The translations under genes and the position numbers were made by a program. This document shows positions 26,156 through 34,651 of a DNA stretch of 51,293 nucleotides, piece by piece. Location of the stretch: assembly GCA_964495805.1 (NCBI GenBank), contig CAZBWV010000047.1:1-51293 (forward strand), read 5' to 3'. Origin of the DNA: JALXCH01 sp964495805 (GTDB lineage: Bacteria > Calditrichota > Calditrichia > RBG-13-44-9). Position 1 is the first letter of the stretch. Each line of letters opens with the position of its first letter. The notes below the pieces were generated by a model, which saw only the letters and a program-made list of their open reading frames with translations, searched no databases and had not been told where the DNA came from.

Positions 26156-27265
26156 TTACCGAATCTTAAACGTGGTTAAGCTGAGCAGAGCAAGCAGAAT
26201 TCCGATGATCCAGAAGCGCGTTACCACTTTGGCTTCGTGCCAGCCTTTTAATTCGAAATGGTGATGCAAGGGAGCCATACGAAACAACCTGCGCCCCTGC
26301 CCGTACTTTTTGCGGGTGTATTTGTAATAACTCGTCTGCAAAATCACCGACACGGCTTCTGCCACAAACACGCCGCCAATTAGCACCAGAAGAATCTCTT
26401 TTTTAATTAACACTGCCAGAGTTCCCAGGGTACTGCCCAATGCCAGAGCCCCGGTATCCCCCATGAACACTTCGGCAGGATACGCGTTAAACCACAAAAA
26501 TCCCATTGCCGCACCAACCACCGCCATGCAGTAAACGGTCAGTTCGCCGGAACCGGACAGATAAATGATGTTCAAATAATCGCTAAACTTGACGTGCCCG
26601 GTAACGTAGCTCATCCCGGCAAATGCCAGCATGGCAATGGCAATCAGTCCGGTGGCCAGTCCGTCCAGCCCATCGGTTAGATTCACCGCGTTGGAAGTTC
26701 CGGTAATTACCAGAATAACCACCGGGATGTATAGCCAGCCGAAATCAATCTCCAGGTTCTTGAAAAACGGTAAACTGGTGTTGGAGTTAATCCCCTGCAC
26801 CACAAACTGATGGTTAAAGAAAATCATGCTGCCGATAAAAAGCCCCAGGGCAATTTGCCCCAACAATTTGTAGCGCGCCACCAGACCTTTTTTCATCTTT
26901 TTTACTGATTTCAGATAGTCATCTAAAAAGCCCACCGCCCCCATCCAGAAGGTGGAGATGAGAATGAGCTGGATGTAAAAATTGGTGAGTTTTGCCCACA
27001 GTAAAGCGCCAATGGCAACTCCGCTTAAAATGATGATTCCGCCCATGGTGGGCGTACCCGCTTTTTTCAGATGGGTTTGCGGACCGTCCGGTCGAATTTC
27101 CTCACCAATTTGATGTCGGCGCAACTGTGCGATAATGCGTGGTCCCACGTACCAGCTAAATAACAGCGCCGTAATGGCTGCCATAGCCGCCCGAACGGTT
27201 ATATAACGAAACAGATTGAATCCGAAGAAGATGTCCTTAAACTGATACAGGAAGTCGGCTAACAT
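26156..27265 (-). CDS. mraY: Phospho-N-acetylmuramoyl-pentapeptide transferase MraY
   Basis: MraY forms lipid I by moving phospho-MurNAc-pentapeptide to undecaprenyl phosphate at the inner membrane. The 369-residue polytopic protein shows TPTMGGIIIL, the acidic pair in GFLDDYLKS, the catalytic region NAVNLTDGLDGLATG and the loop MAPLHHHFELKGW. About ten membrane helices. It starts 2 nt after murF, so translation is coupled. Confidence 0.98.
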   Translation of the reverse strand: MLADFLYQFKDIFFGFNLFRYITVRAAMAAITALLFSWYVGPRIIAQLRRHQIGEEIRPDGPQTHLKKAGTPTMGGIIILSGVAIGALLWAKLTNFYIQLILISTFWMGAVGFLDDYLKSVKKMKKGLVARYKLLGQIALGLFIGSMIFFNHQFVVQGINSNTSLPFFKNLEIDFGWLYIPVVILVITGTSNAVNLTDGLDGLATGLIAIAMLAFAGMSYVTGHVKFSDYLNIIYLSGSGELTVYCMAVVGAAMGFLWFNAYPAEVFMGDTGALALGSTLGTLAVLIKKEILLVLIGGVFVAEAVSVILQTSYYKYTRKKYGQGRRLFRMAPLHHHFELKGWHEAKVVTRFWIIGILLALLSLTTFKIR

Positions 27266-27267
27266 GG

Positions 27268-28638
27268 TTATCTCCTCTCGTCCAGGTAATCCAACACTTT
27301 TTCCATGGTCATCCCCCGCGACCCCTTTATCAGTACCACATCTCCCTCTTTCAGATGCCGGTTCAATACATTGGCCAATTTTGCATGGCTATCGAACCAT
27401 TCGGCCTGTTCCGTTTCCAGTTCTGCCACCAGTTTCTGCATCATCGGGCCATAGGCCAGCACAGTAACGGATTTGCCCCGCAGATACGCACCCAATTCCC
27501 GGTGAGCGGACACAGCCTGCTCCCCCAATTCCAGCATATCGCCTAATACCGCATATCGGGTGGCTCCGTTGGTTAGTGGCAATTCGCACAGAAAATCAAT
27601 CGCTGCGCGCATGGATTCCGGATTGGCATTGTATGCATCCAGAATGATGGTGACACCCCGGGAGGTGGTCAACACTTCCATGCGCTGGTGCACCGGTGGC
27701 AGGTTCTCCAGCGCCATTTTGATTTGTTCGTCCGCTATGCCCAACTCCCGCCCCACTGCAATTGCGAACAGCGCATTGTGCAACTGATGGCGCCCGGGAA
27801 TGGACAGATGAATTTCCAGCCCATCAGATAGACGCATGGTTATTCTCCCCTGCGGATCCGTAGCCACCACTTTCCCGCGTACCTGCGCCGGTTCTCCGGC
27901 ACCCACGGTAATTGTTTTCACATCGGATCGGCGATACCGGCGTAAAAAGTGGTCGTCGATATTCACAAAGATGGTGCTACCGGGGGCAAGTTCCTTCCAT
28001 AAAGAAGTCTTTTCCCGGTAAATCGCTTCCTGCGACCCAAAGAAGCCGATGTGTCCGCTGCCAATGTTGGTGATCAGTGCATGGGTAGGTTGCACCGTGC
28101 GCGCCAGGGTGGCAATTTCGCCGGGATGGTTGGTGCCCACTTCCACCACCGCAACTTCTGTGTCCGTCCCAATCTGAAACAGGGTAAGCGGCACACCAAT
28201 GAAATTATTCTGATTCCCCCGGGTACTGACCACCCGATACCGGGTTTGCAGCACCGCGGTAAGCATCTCCTTGGTGGTGGTTTTTCCGGAAGAACCGGTA
28301 AGCGCAATTACCGGAATGAAAAACCGGTTGCGATACCAGTGGGCCAGCTGAAGCAAGAACTGCACGGCATCCGATACCAGCAGCACAGGTGTTCCGGCAG
28401 GTAGCTGGTGTTCCCGACTCTGTTCCGCCACCGCCAGCAAAGCACCCTTCTCCCGTGCTGCCGGAATGAATTGATGTCCGTCGAAACGCTCACCGGGAAT
28501 AGCCACAAACATCTCACCTGGCCGAATGGTTCGCGAATCGATGGAAACACCTTTTACGGTCAACGGTGTGGAGACATTTCGCAAAATGCCCACATTCCCT
28601 GTTTCCCGTAAAAACTGATGTAGATCAAACGGCACCAT
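27268..28638 (-). CDS. murF: UDP-MurNAc-tripeptide D-alanyl-D-alanine ligase MurF
   Basis: MurF adds D-Ala-D-Ala to the UDP-MurNAc tripeptide. The 456-residue product has the N-terminal domain (GVSIDSRTIRPGEMFVAIPG), the ATP loop GSSGKTTTKEML, the AVVEVGTNHPGEI segment and C-terminal ILDAYNANPESMRAAI and LIKGSRGMTMEKVL. The ATG at 28638 with AAGAGA upstream is preferred to a TTG five codons before. The 108 nt between murE and this gene hold no feature I can name; it is the largest gap inside the dcw cluster. Confidence 0.97.
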   Translation of the reverse strand: MVPFDLHQFLRETGNVGILRNVSTPLTVKGVSIDSRTIRPGEMFVAIPGERFDGHQFIPAAREKGALLAVAEQSREHQLPAGTPVLLVSDAVQFLLQLAHWYRNRFFIPVIALTGSSGKTTTKEMLTAVLQTRYRVVSTRGNQNNFIGVPLTLFQIGTDTEVAVVEVGTNHPGEIATLARTVQPTHALITNIGSGHIGFFGSQEAIYREKTSLWKELAPGSTIFVNIDDHFLRRYRRSDVKTITVGAGEPAQVRGKVVATDPQGRITMRLSDGLEIHLSIPGRHQLHNALFAIAVGRELGIADEQIKMALENLPPVHQRMEVLTTSRGVTIILDAYNANPESMRAAIDFLCELPLTNGATRYAVLGDMLELGEQAVSAHRELGAYLRGKSVTVLAYGPMMQKLVAELETEQAEWFDSHAKLANVLNRHLKEGDVVLIKGSRGMTMEKVLDYLDERR

Positions 28639-28746
28639 ATATTTTCTCTTCAAAACATCCCGGATTTTTCCGGTTTATCACCGGATGAACACAGGCATTC
28701 AACCGTCCTGGTCAGCCCAAATTTATGACATTTCCTGCCCGATTCT

Positions 28747-30213
28747 CTACAAATTTTCTTTCCTTTCTTCGATAAATTCCCGCACCACCTGCCGATCGTC
28801 GAAAGGCAGATAGCGGCTTCCCACCACCTGATAGGTTTCGTGACCTTTTCCGGCAATCACCACCGCATCGTGTTTGCCAGCCATTTGCAGAGCCTGCAAA
28901 ATGGCCTCCCGACGTTCGGGCACCACGCGAACTTTGCTTCGGTCGTAAATCCCCTGCAAAATGTCCTCAATAATTTTTTGAGGGTCTTCACTGCGGGGAT
29001 TGTCGCTGGTCAGGAAGATGGTGTCGGCATAGTCTTCCGCGGCTTTGCCCATCAACGGGCGTTTGCCGGCATCCCGATCGCCCCCGGCACCAAACACCAC
29101 AATCAGATTTCGGGGCTGAGTCTCCCACACTGCCTTCAATATATTCACCAGTGCATCCGGCGTATGGGCATAATCCACATAAGCAGTGGCACCGGTAGGT
29201 AGGGAATACACTTCGCAGCGCCCGGGTACCCGCTCCAGTTGACGAATTCCCTGCGTAATGAAGGTGGATTGGATGCCCAGCGCTACGGCAGTGGTTACTG
29301 CGGCCATGATGTTGTAAATGTTGAACTGCCCCACCAGAGAGGTTTCCACCATCATCTCCCCTTCCGGAACGCGTAAACGAATCTCCATTCCCCCGGGGAA
29401 TATTTGATGGGAGAGGTATTTGACCGTAGCCTGGGGAATGTGCATGGAATATGTAAATACCTCTCCCGGAGTTGCCTCAATTATTCGCTGTCCGTAGGGA
29501 TCGTCCAGATTAATAATGGCTTTTCGGTTTTCATCCAGCATCCGGAAAAGCTTTTGTTTGGCGCGGAAATAGTCTTCCTCTGTTTTATGGAAATCCAGAT
29601 GGTCGCGGGTCAGATTGGTGAAAACCGCTGCAAGAAAAGGAATTTCGTCCACCCGGTGTAAAACCAGGGCATGGGAAGAGACCTCCATTACTGCGCTGCG
29701 GGAACCATGCTGTACCATTCGCGCCATTAGCCGCTGGATGTCCAGACTCTCCGGGGTGGTTCGTTCCGCTTCCTGCCACTGTTTCCCATCGAAAGTGCTG
29801 ATGGTGCTGATCAGTCCGGGCTTCCAGTGTGCACTCCGCAAGATGGAATGGATAAGATAAGCCGTGGTGGTTTTCCCGTTGGTACCGGTGATGCCCACAA
29901 TTTTCAGCTTTCGTGCCGGTTCATTAAAAAAAACGCTGGCAATTTTTGCCAGTGCCTGTCGGGTATTGCGAACCACCACCATGGTTGCGCCGGGGAGGGA
30001 TTGGGCTTCTTCCACAAAGAATACCCGCGCGCCCCGACGGTAAGCATCTTTAATAAAACGATGACCATCGGTTTGAAATCCCCGAATCGCCACAAAGGCA
30101 CTTTCCGGTTGCACCTGGCGGGAATCGTAGAACACCTCCGCCACAAAGCGATCCGTGCTCCCGTGCACTTCCACCACCGATAAATGTTCCAGTATTTTTT
30201 CCAGATGCATCAT
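28747..30213 (-). CDS. murE: UDP-MurNAc-tripeptide synthetase MurE, meso-DAP type
   Basis: MurE adds the third amino acid of the stem peptide. The 488-residue product has the ATP loop GTNGKTT (110-116), the carbamoylated lysine region YFRAKQKLF (K219) and DNPRSE (DNPR 404-407), the signature of enzymes that use meso-diaminopimelate rather than lysine. This predicts an A1gamma-type DAP peptidoglycan as in most Gram-negatives. The ATG overlaps the ftsI stop (ATGA), with GGTG 9 nt upstream. A GTG four codons earlier is unlikely. Confidence 0.98.
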   Translation of the reverse strand: MMHLEKILEHLSVVEVHGSTDRFVAEVFYDSRQVQPESAFVAIRGFQTDGHRFIKDAYRRGARVFFVEEAQSLPGATMVVVRNTRQALAKIASVFFNEPARKLKIVGITGTNGKTTTAYLIHSILRSAHWKPGLISTISTFDGKQWQEAERTTPESLDIQRLMARMVQHGSRSAVMEVSSHALVLHRVDEIPFLAAVFTNLTRDHLDFHKTEEDYFRAKQKLFRMLDENRKAIINLDDPYGQRIIEATPGEVFTYSMHIPQATVKYLSHQIFPGGMEIRLRVPEGEMMVETSLVGQFNIYNIMAAVTTAVALGIQSTFITQGIRQLERVPGRCEVYSLPTGATAYVDYAHTPDALVNILKAVWETQPRNLIVVFGAGGDRDAGKRPLMGKAAEDYADTIFLTSDNPRSEDPQKIIEDILQGIYDRSKVRVVPERREAILQALQMAGKHDAVVIAGKGHETYQVVGSRYLPFDDRQVVREFIEERKENL

Positions 30214-32345
30214 GACGGTTGACACCGAATTTTAATTGATTTGTTGCGCGGCAGTGGTGCTCCCGGTGCGGGATGCTGGCTCACCACGATTCCATGCCCC
30301 GCCACCTCCGCTTCCAATCCCAGTGCTTCCAGCGCCTCCAATGCCTCCTTGAGCGTAAACCCGATTAAACGAGGCACGCGTTTGCGCTGTTCCTTCACCT
30401 GCTTCTCTAAATACAAATTCACCTGTTTTTTCCGCTGGTCACCATCCACCACCTCCTGGCGATTCACAATGCGGCCATTGCCCACCAGGCGAATCCGATA
30501 TCCGCGATTTTCCAGAATCTTTCGGGCGGTATTCACCGGCAGATTTTCCACCCGGGGTATTTCCGCAGCCAGTGTGTCGGAAGCCGATTCCAGCTGACTG
30601 GCCAATTTTGGTTCCTGCACAGAGTACAGGCTAAAGATTCGCTGAGCCATTCGTTTGAAAATGGGGGCAGCCACCTGACCGCCGTAGTAAATTCCGCGTG
30701 GATTTCGCACCATCACCAGCAGCAGGAATTCAGGCTGGTGGGCAGGAAAGTAGCCCACAAACGAAGCCAGATGACTGGAGCGGTCGTAATCCTTTTTTTC
30801 GGGATTGTACAGCTGGGCGGTACCGGTTTTACCAGCGACATCCAGGCCGGGAATGGCTGCTTTGACGCCGGTTCCTTCCTTTACCACCCCTTGCAACACA
30901 CCGGAGATGAGCCGGGCGGTTTCCGGTGCAATCACCTGACGAATCAGTTCCGGCTGATTCTCCAGAAGCGATTTCCCCTGCAGGCCGGTCACCCGCCGGG
31001 CGACATAGGGACGTAACAAACGTCCGCCGTTTGCCACCGCAGCATACGCCTGGGCAAGCTGCAGCGGGGTCACTCCCACCCCGTATCCAACGCTTAAATA
31101 GTGATAATCGAACCCGCGGTACTCATCCAGTTCACGCAATAAACCGGCACTTTCGCCAGGCAGGTCCACATCGGTCACCATCCCGAAACCAAAATTCCGG
31201 ATGTACCGATACAGCAAGCCAGCAGGCAGCTTCTGAGCAATTTTCACCACCCCGATGTTACTGGAATGCTCCACCACCTGGCGGATGGTTAGCCAGCCAT
31301 ATTTTTTATGGTCCAGAATGGTGCGATTGTACAGGCGGTAGCGCCCGTTTTCGCAAAACACAATGTCTTTGTCCAGTTTCAGATGCAAATTTTCCAGGGC
31401 AGCAGCCAGGGTAACAATTTTAAAGGTCGAACCCGGTTCCACCACATCCACCACCGCGCGGTTTTTCCGCTGAAAATCCGAATATCGGTTGGCGTGGTTG
31501 GGATCGAACTGGGGGTAGTTAGCCAGCGCAAGAATTTCGCCGGTGTTGGGATGGAGCAAAATCGCCACACCTTCCTGCGCTTTGTGCTCTTCCACTCCAC
31601 GTCGGAGCTCATCCTCCAGCACACTCTGGTAGTCGATATCGATGGTCAGCACCACATCGCAGCCATCCACCGGATTGGCACCGGTGAAATCCAGGTTCGG
31701 CAACTGATTACCCAGCGCATCCCGCTGATACAGGCGCCAACCGGGAACTCCCTGTAAATACTGGTCGTACTGCAGTTCCACTCCCCCCAGTGGATGATTA
31801 TCCACATCGCAATATCCGACCACGTGAGCCGCCAGCTCACGGTAGGGGTAAGCACGCAGAAATTTTTTCTCCAGCACCAGCCCGGGGTCCCGCACCGATA
31901 GCAACGGCTTCACCTGACTGGCAGGAAGGCGGTGCTTCAAATAAACAAAATTCGGCGACCGCCGTACTTTTTGCTGAATGGTACGAACGGAAATACCCAG
32001 TGTTTTCGACAACAACGGATACAGACGTTTTTTGTTCCGCACGTACTTCCCGCGCACCGCCACGGAATACTGCAGGACATCCTTCGCCAGCTCGCGTCCG
32101 CGCCGGTCGTAAATGGTTCCCCGGCGAGCGGGGATAGTTAATCGATTGTCGATGTTTCGGCGGGCTTTCTCCCGATAATATGCATGTTCCACCACCTGCA
32201 ATTGTACCAGTCGCATAGCCACCAGCACAAATCCCACCAGAACAATCAGAGTGAGAAAAACCAGTCGGTAATTCTCCCTTTGCGAATTGGTTTTTCGGGA
32301 TACTGAGCGGTACACCGTGCGTTTTCTTTTACTGTTTATCGCCAT
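30210..32345 (-). CDS. ftsI: Septal transpeptidase FtsI/PBP3-type with C-terminal PASTA repeats
   Basis: This class B penicillin-binding protein crosslinks septal peptidoglycan with FtsW. The 711-residue product has a basic tail, one membrane helix (LVFLTLIVLVGFVLVAMRLV), the pedestal domain (ARRGTIYDRRGRELA) and the transpeptidase domain with SxxK at S306-K309 (EPGSTFK), SxN at 361-363 and KTG at 506-508. Two PASTA-like repeats follow (about 595-650 and 660-711), each starting with a VP- or IP-type motif (EIPRVENLP, RVPRLIGFT). PASTA tails are usual in Gram-positive PBPs and also occur in Spo/FtsI-type proteins of several Gram-negative-like phyla. Overlaps murE by 4 nt. Confidence 0.96.
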   Translation of the reverse strand: MAINSKRKRTVYRSVSRKTNSQRENYRLVFLTLIVLVGFVLVAMRLVQLQVVEHAYYREKARRNIDNRLTIPARRGTIYDRRGRELAKDVLQYSVAVRGKYVRNKKRLYPLLSKTLGISVRTIQQKVRRSPNFVYLKHRLPASQVKPLLSVRDPGLVLEKKFLRAYPYRELAAHVVGYCDVDNHPLGGVELQYDQYLQGVPGWRLYQRDALGNQLPNLDFTGANPVDGCDVVLTIDIDYQSVLEDELRRGVEEHKAQEGVAILLHPNTGEILALANYPQFDPNHANRYSDFQRKNRAVVDVVEPGSTFKIVTLAAALENLHLKLDKDIVFCENGRYRLYNRTILDHKKYGWLTIRQVVEHSSNIGVVKIAQKLPAGLLYRYIRNFGFGMVTDVDLPGESAGLLRELDEYRGFDYHYLSVGYGVGVTPLQLAQAYAAVANGGRLLRPYVARRVTGLQGKSLLENQPELIRQVIAPETARLISGVLQGVVKEGTGVKAAIPGLDVAGKTGTAQLYNPEKKDYDRSSHLASFVGYFPAHQPEFLLLVMVRNPRGIYYGGQVAAPIFKRMAQRIFSLYSVQEPKLASQLESASDTLAAEIPRVENLPVNTARKILENRGYRIRLVGNGRIVNRQEVVDGDQRKKQVNLYLEKQVKEQRKRVPRLIGFTLKEALEALEALGLEAEVAGHGIVVSQHPAPGAPLPRNKSIKIRCQPS

Positions 32346-32688
32346 AAAGCTTCTTTCCGTCCACCGTTAAAATTTTCGGGTTCTCGATGGGTTCCATTCC
32401 CAGACGCGTCATAGCAATGTGCGGAATCCGCTTCATCAGTTCGTTGCGCCGGGTTTCCAGCTGAATGCGCCGGGAATTAAGCAATCGAACTTCTTTCTCC
32501 AGCCGGGTAATATTTTCCAGCGTTTGACGTACTGCCACATTCTTCCATTGCACAAAAATAAAAATGAGCGTCAGGGAAACGAGCAGCACAAACAGAGAAA
32601 CCGCCGAGAGCATATCCACTGCAGCCCGGGTTGCTCCCTTCTTAACATGATAAATCGTTGCGGAACGTTTTCGTCGTTTTACAGCCAT
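32329..32688 (-). CDS. ftsL: FtsL-like division protein
   Basis: FtsL is a small bitopic protein that with FtsB and FtsQ activates FtsWI. The 119-residue product has a basic N-terminus (VKRRKRSATIYHVKKG), one membrane helix (AVSLFVLLVSLTLIFIFVQW, about 29-49) and a leucine-zipper-like coiled coil (LENITRLEKEVRLLNSRRIQLE). Sequence similarity alone is weak in this family; identity rests on topology and on its place between rsmH and ftsI. The ATG overlaps the rsmH stop (TGATG) with GGAG 8 nt upstream. It overlaps ftsI by 17 nt. Confidence 0.85.
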   Translation of the reverse strand: MAVKRRKRSATIYHVKKGATRAAVDMLSAVSLFVLLVSLTLIFIFVQWKNVAVRQTLENITRLEKEVRLLNSRRIQLETRRNELMKRIPHIAMTRLGMEPIENPKILTVDGKKLYGDKQ

Positions 32689-33635
32689 CACACAATCTCC
32701 TGATACGGTACCACTTTTTCCGCCACACGCAGACGGGCACTTCGTGCCCGGGGATTCCCTGCCACCTCCTGCGGAGAGGGAAAAATGGGTTTACGTGTAA
32801 CCAACCGCATCTCCCGTACTTTATCGCACACACATTGGGGAAATTCGGGTGGACACACGCAATCCAGTTCTTTGTATCGGAAGAACTCTTTAACAATTCG
32901 GTCTTCCAGTGAATGATAGGCAATCACAGCCAGCCGCCCGCCTTCATCCAGGCACTCGAATGCTTTATTCAAAGCGGTGCGCAATCGATTCAGTTCATCG
33001 TTCACTTCAATGCGGATGGCCTGAAACACCCGCGCCAGTGTTTTGTTTACGTTTGGTCCCTTCACCACGCTGCGTACAACCTCTGCCAGACGGGTAGTGG
33101 TACGAATGGGTTCCAGCTTCCGGGCTTCCACAATCCTGCGCGCAATTTTGCGCCACATCCGCTCTTCCCCATATTCCCGAATCACCCGAGCCAGCTCTTC
33201 CTCACTATAGCGATTGACCACCTGCTCAGCAGTAAGCTCCCGGGACCGATTGAAACGCATGTCCAGCGGACCTTCGCCCATAAACGAAAAGCCTTTCTCT
33301 TTTTCATCAATTTGAAACGATGAAATTCCCAGGTCGAACAATACGCCCTGGACGGGTAAAACGTCCTCCTGCACCAGCACAACATCCAGCTGGTCGAAAA
33401 ACACCCGGTGTAAACGAACGTTCGGAAAATTCGAAAGGCGTTTTTGCGCAAACGCTAACGCATCCGCATCGGCATCCAGCCCAATCAGCAGTCCATTGGA
33501 GTTCAGCTTGTTCAAAATCGCTTCAGCATGACCACCACCGCCGACAGTGCAATCCACGTACACTCCCCCGGGAGTGGTTACCAGCAAATCGACAACTTCC
33601 TGTTGCAACACCGGCACATGGAAATTCCCGGTCAT
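32688..33635 (-). CDS. rsmH: 16S rRNA m4C1402 methyltransferase RsmH (MraW)
   Basis: RsmH methylates N4 of C1402 in 16S rRNA with SAM. The 315-residue product starts MTGNFHVPVLQQEVVDLL and shows the SAM motif DCTVGGGGHAEAIL, VLFDLGISSFQID, the GPLDMRFN loop, and the C-terminal AYHSLEDRIVKEFF. A longer frame from 33737 would run back into mraZ and is rejected; the chosen ATG has GGAG 8 nt upstream and lies 20 nt after the mraZ stop. Confidence 0.98.
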   Translation of the reverse strand: MTGNFHVPVLQQEVVDLLVTTPGGVYVDCTVGGGGHAEAILNKLNSNGLLIGLDADADALAFAQKRLSNFPNVRLHRVFFDQLDVVLVQEDVLPVQGVLFDLGISSFQIDEKEKGFSFMGEGPLDMRFNRSRELTAEQVVNRYSEEELARVIREYGEERMWRKIARRIVEARKLEPIRTTTRLAEVVRSVVKGPNVNKTLARVFQAIRIEVNDELNRLRTALNKAFECLDEGGRLAVIAYHSLEDRIVKEFFRYKELDCVCPPEFPQCVCDKVREMRLVTRKPIFPSPQEVAGNPRARSARLRVAEKVVPYQEIV

Positions 33636-33655
33636 CGATCCCGCTCCATCCTGTT

Positions 33656-34099
33656 TCAGAAATCCAGTACATCGGTTAATTCCGGATAGCTTTCGCTCAA
33701 TTCTTCCACATCCTTTTCCAGGAATTCCGGATTCCACACTTCGATTTTGCGCCCGGTTCCTAATACCACCACATCTTTTTTTAGACCGGCATATTCAATC
33801 AGATCGGCAGGGATGTTAATTCGTCCCTGCTTATCCACCTTTTGATGGGAAACATAAAAATTCAGGTGGCGAAGTAATTTCCTGCGCTCTTTTCCATCGG
33901 TGACCTGGCGTTCGATTTCACGGATTTTCCGTCGCCACTCGTTGACGGGGAACAGAACCACACACCGTTCGCTGCCGCGGGTTAAAATAAACGTTTCGCC
34001 ATCGCCGGAGGCTTCCGCCATATCGCGAAATCGAGCAGGCATGTTAATTCGCCCCTTGGAATCCAGTACATTGTCGTAACGGCCGTAGTATTCTCCCAT
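33656..34099 (-). CDS. mraZ: Transcriptional regulator MraZ
   Basis: MraZ is a ring-shaped AbrB-type DNA-binding protein that controls its own dcw promoter. The 147-residue product has the two tandem half-domains with the DxxGRxxxP signature: DSKGRINMPARFR (about 13-25) and DKQGRINIPADLIEYAGL (about 92-109). It is the first gene of the cluster, preceded by candidate MraZ binding repeats about 40 nt upstream. The ATG is preceded by GGTGG. Confidence 0.97.
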   Translation of the reverse strand: MGEYYGRYDNVLDSKGRINMPARFRDMAEASGDGETFILTRGSERCVVLFPVNEWRRKIREIERQVTDGKERRKLLRHLNFYVSHQKVDKQGRINIPADLIEYAGLKKDVVVLGTGRKIEVWNPEFLEKDVEELSESYPELTDVLDF

Positions 34100-34138
34100 G
34101 AGCCACCGATTGAATTAAGTGTATTTTAGTGGAAAATG

Positions 34139-34154
34139 CGCCACTTCTCACCAC
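34139..34154 (-). promoter_or_regulatory. Candidate MraZ operator upstream of mraZ
   Basis: On the minus strand two GTGG/TGG motifs occur with a 10-nt period (GTGGTGAGAAGTGGC), 45-55 nt before the ATG. Direct TGGGN-type repeats with 5-nt spacers are the known MraZ box pattern in E. coli. Only two repeats are seen, and a third is absent, so this is tentative. A TAAAAT (minus strand) just downstream could be the -10 but lacks a good -35. Confidence 0.4.
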
Positions 34155-34237
34155 ATAAGTTACAAAAAAAAACCTGAAATGCAAGGGGATTCTTGTATTT
34201 TTTTTATTTTTTTGGAGAGGAGAAACAACGAAAAGGT

Positions 34238-34293
34238 GAAATGTGGAATGTGAAATGTAAAATGTAGAATGCAAAATGAGGGATGTAGAATGA
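34238..34293. repeat. Eight tandem copies of a 7-bp unit (RRAATGT)
   Basis: The units read GAAATGT, GGAATGT, GAAATGT, AAAATGT, AGAATGC, AAAATGA, GGGATGT, AGAATGA without any gap, 56 bp in all. The core AATG is kept in seven of the eight, and ATG in all. It lies about 145 bp upstream of the mraZ start. Such short tandemly repeated heptamers are seen between genes in several bacterial groups; none of the units is part of a gene here. Confidence 0.88.
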
Positions 34294-34651
34294 GATTGAC
34301 AATTTCAAAAAACGGAAGGTATTTGATCAAAAATTATGGAAAATAGAAGCAGAATCAATCAAGCATCGTTGTGTTAGATTCTGGAGATTTTGTTAAAATC
34401 GTACTCCCATTTCGGTCCGGGAAAAGAAAGCTTAACTTATTGATTTGAAACTGCTTTCCCTCAGGATGGGATACACTTTGCAACTGGCTTCTGCATGCTT
34501 TCGGTGTGCAACAGTTTAAATCCATCGATCTTTATTGAACGAAACGAATAAATGTAAAATTTATGCCGAAATGCACCTATGGTTTGACTTCTCCCCCGGC
34601 ACCATTTCCCCCACATCCCGGTGTTCCTCTTTCCTCTTCCTTCCCCAAACT

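Larger units (their letters stand above)
34100..34651. other. 552-nt non-coding region between coaE and mraZ
   Basis: No reading frame here looks like a gene. The region holds the putative dcw promoter and MraZ repeats (34100-34160), a T/A-run near 34165-34215 and the 7-bp tandem array. From about 34300 to 34651 I see only AT-rich sequence without a clear hairpin; coaE has no recognisable terminator. Confidence 0.6.

Noticed and set aside
34238..34293. CRISPR array
   Set aside because: Units are 7 bp with no spacers, and no cas genes are present.
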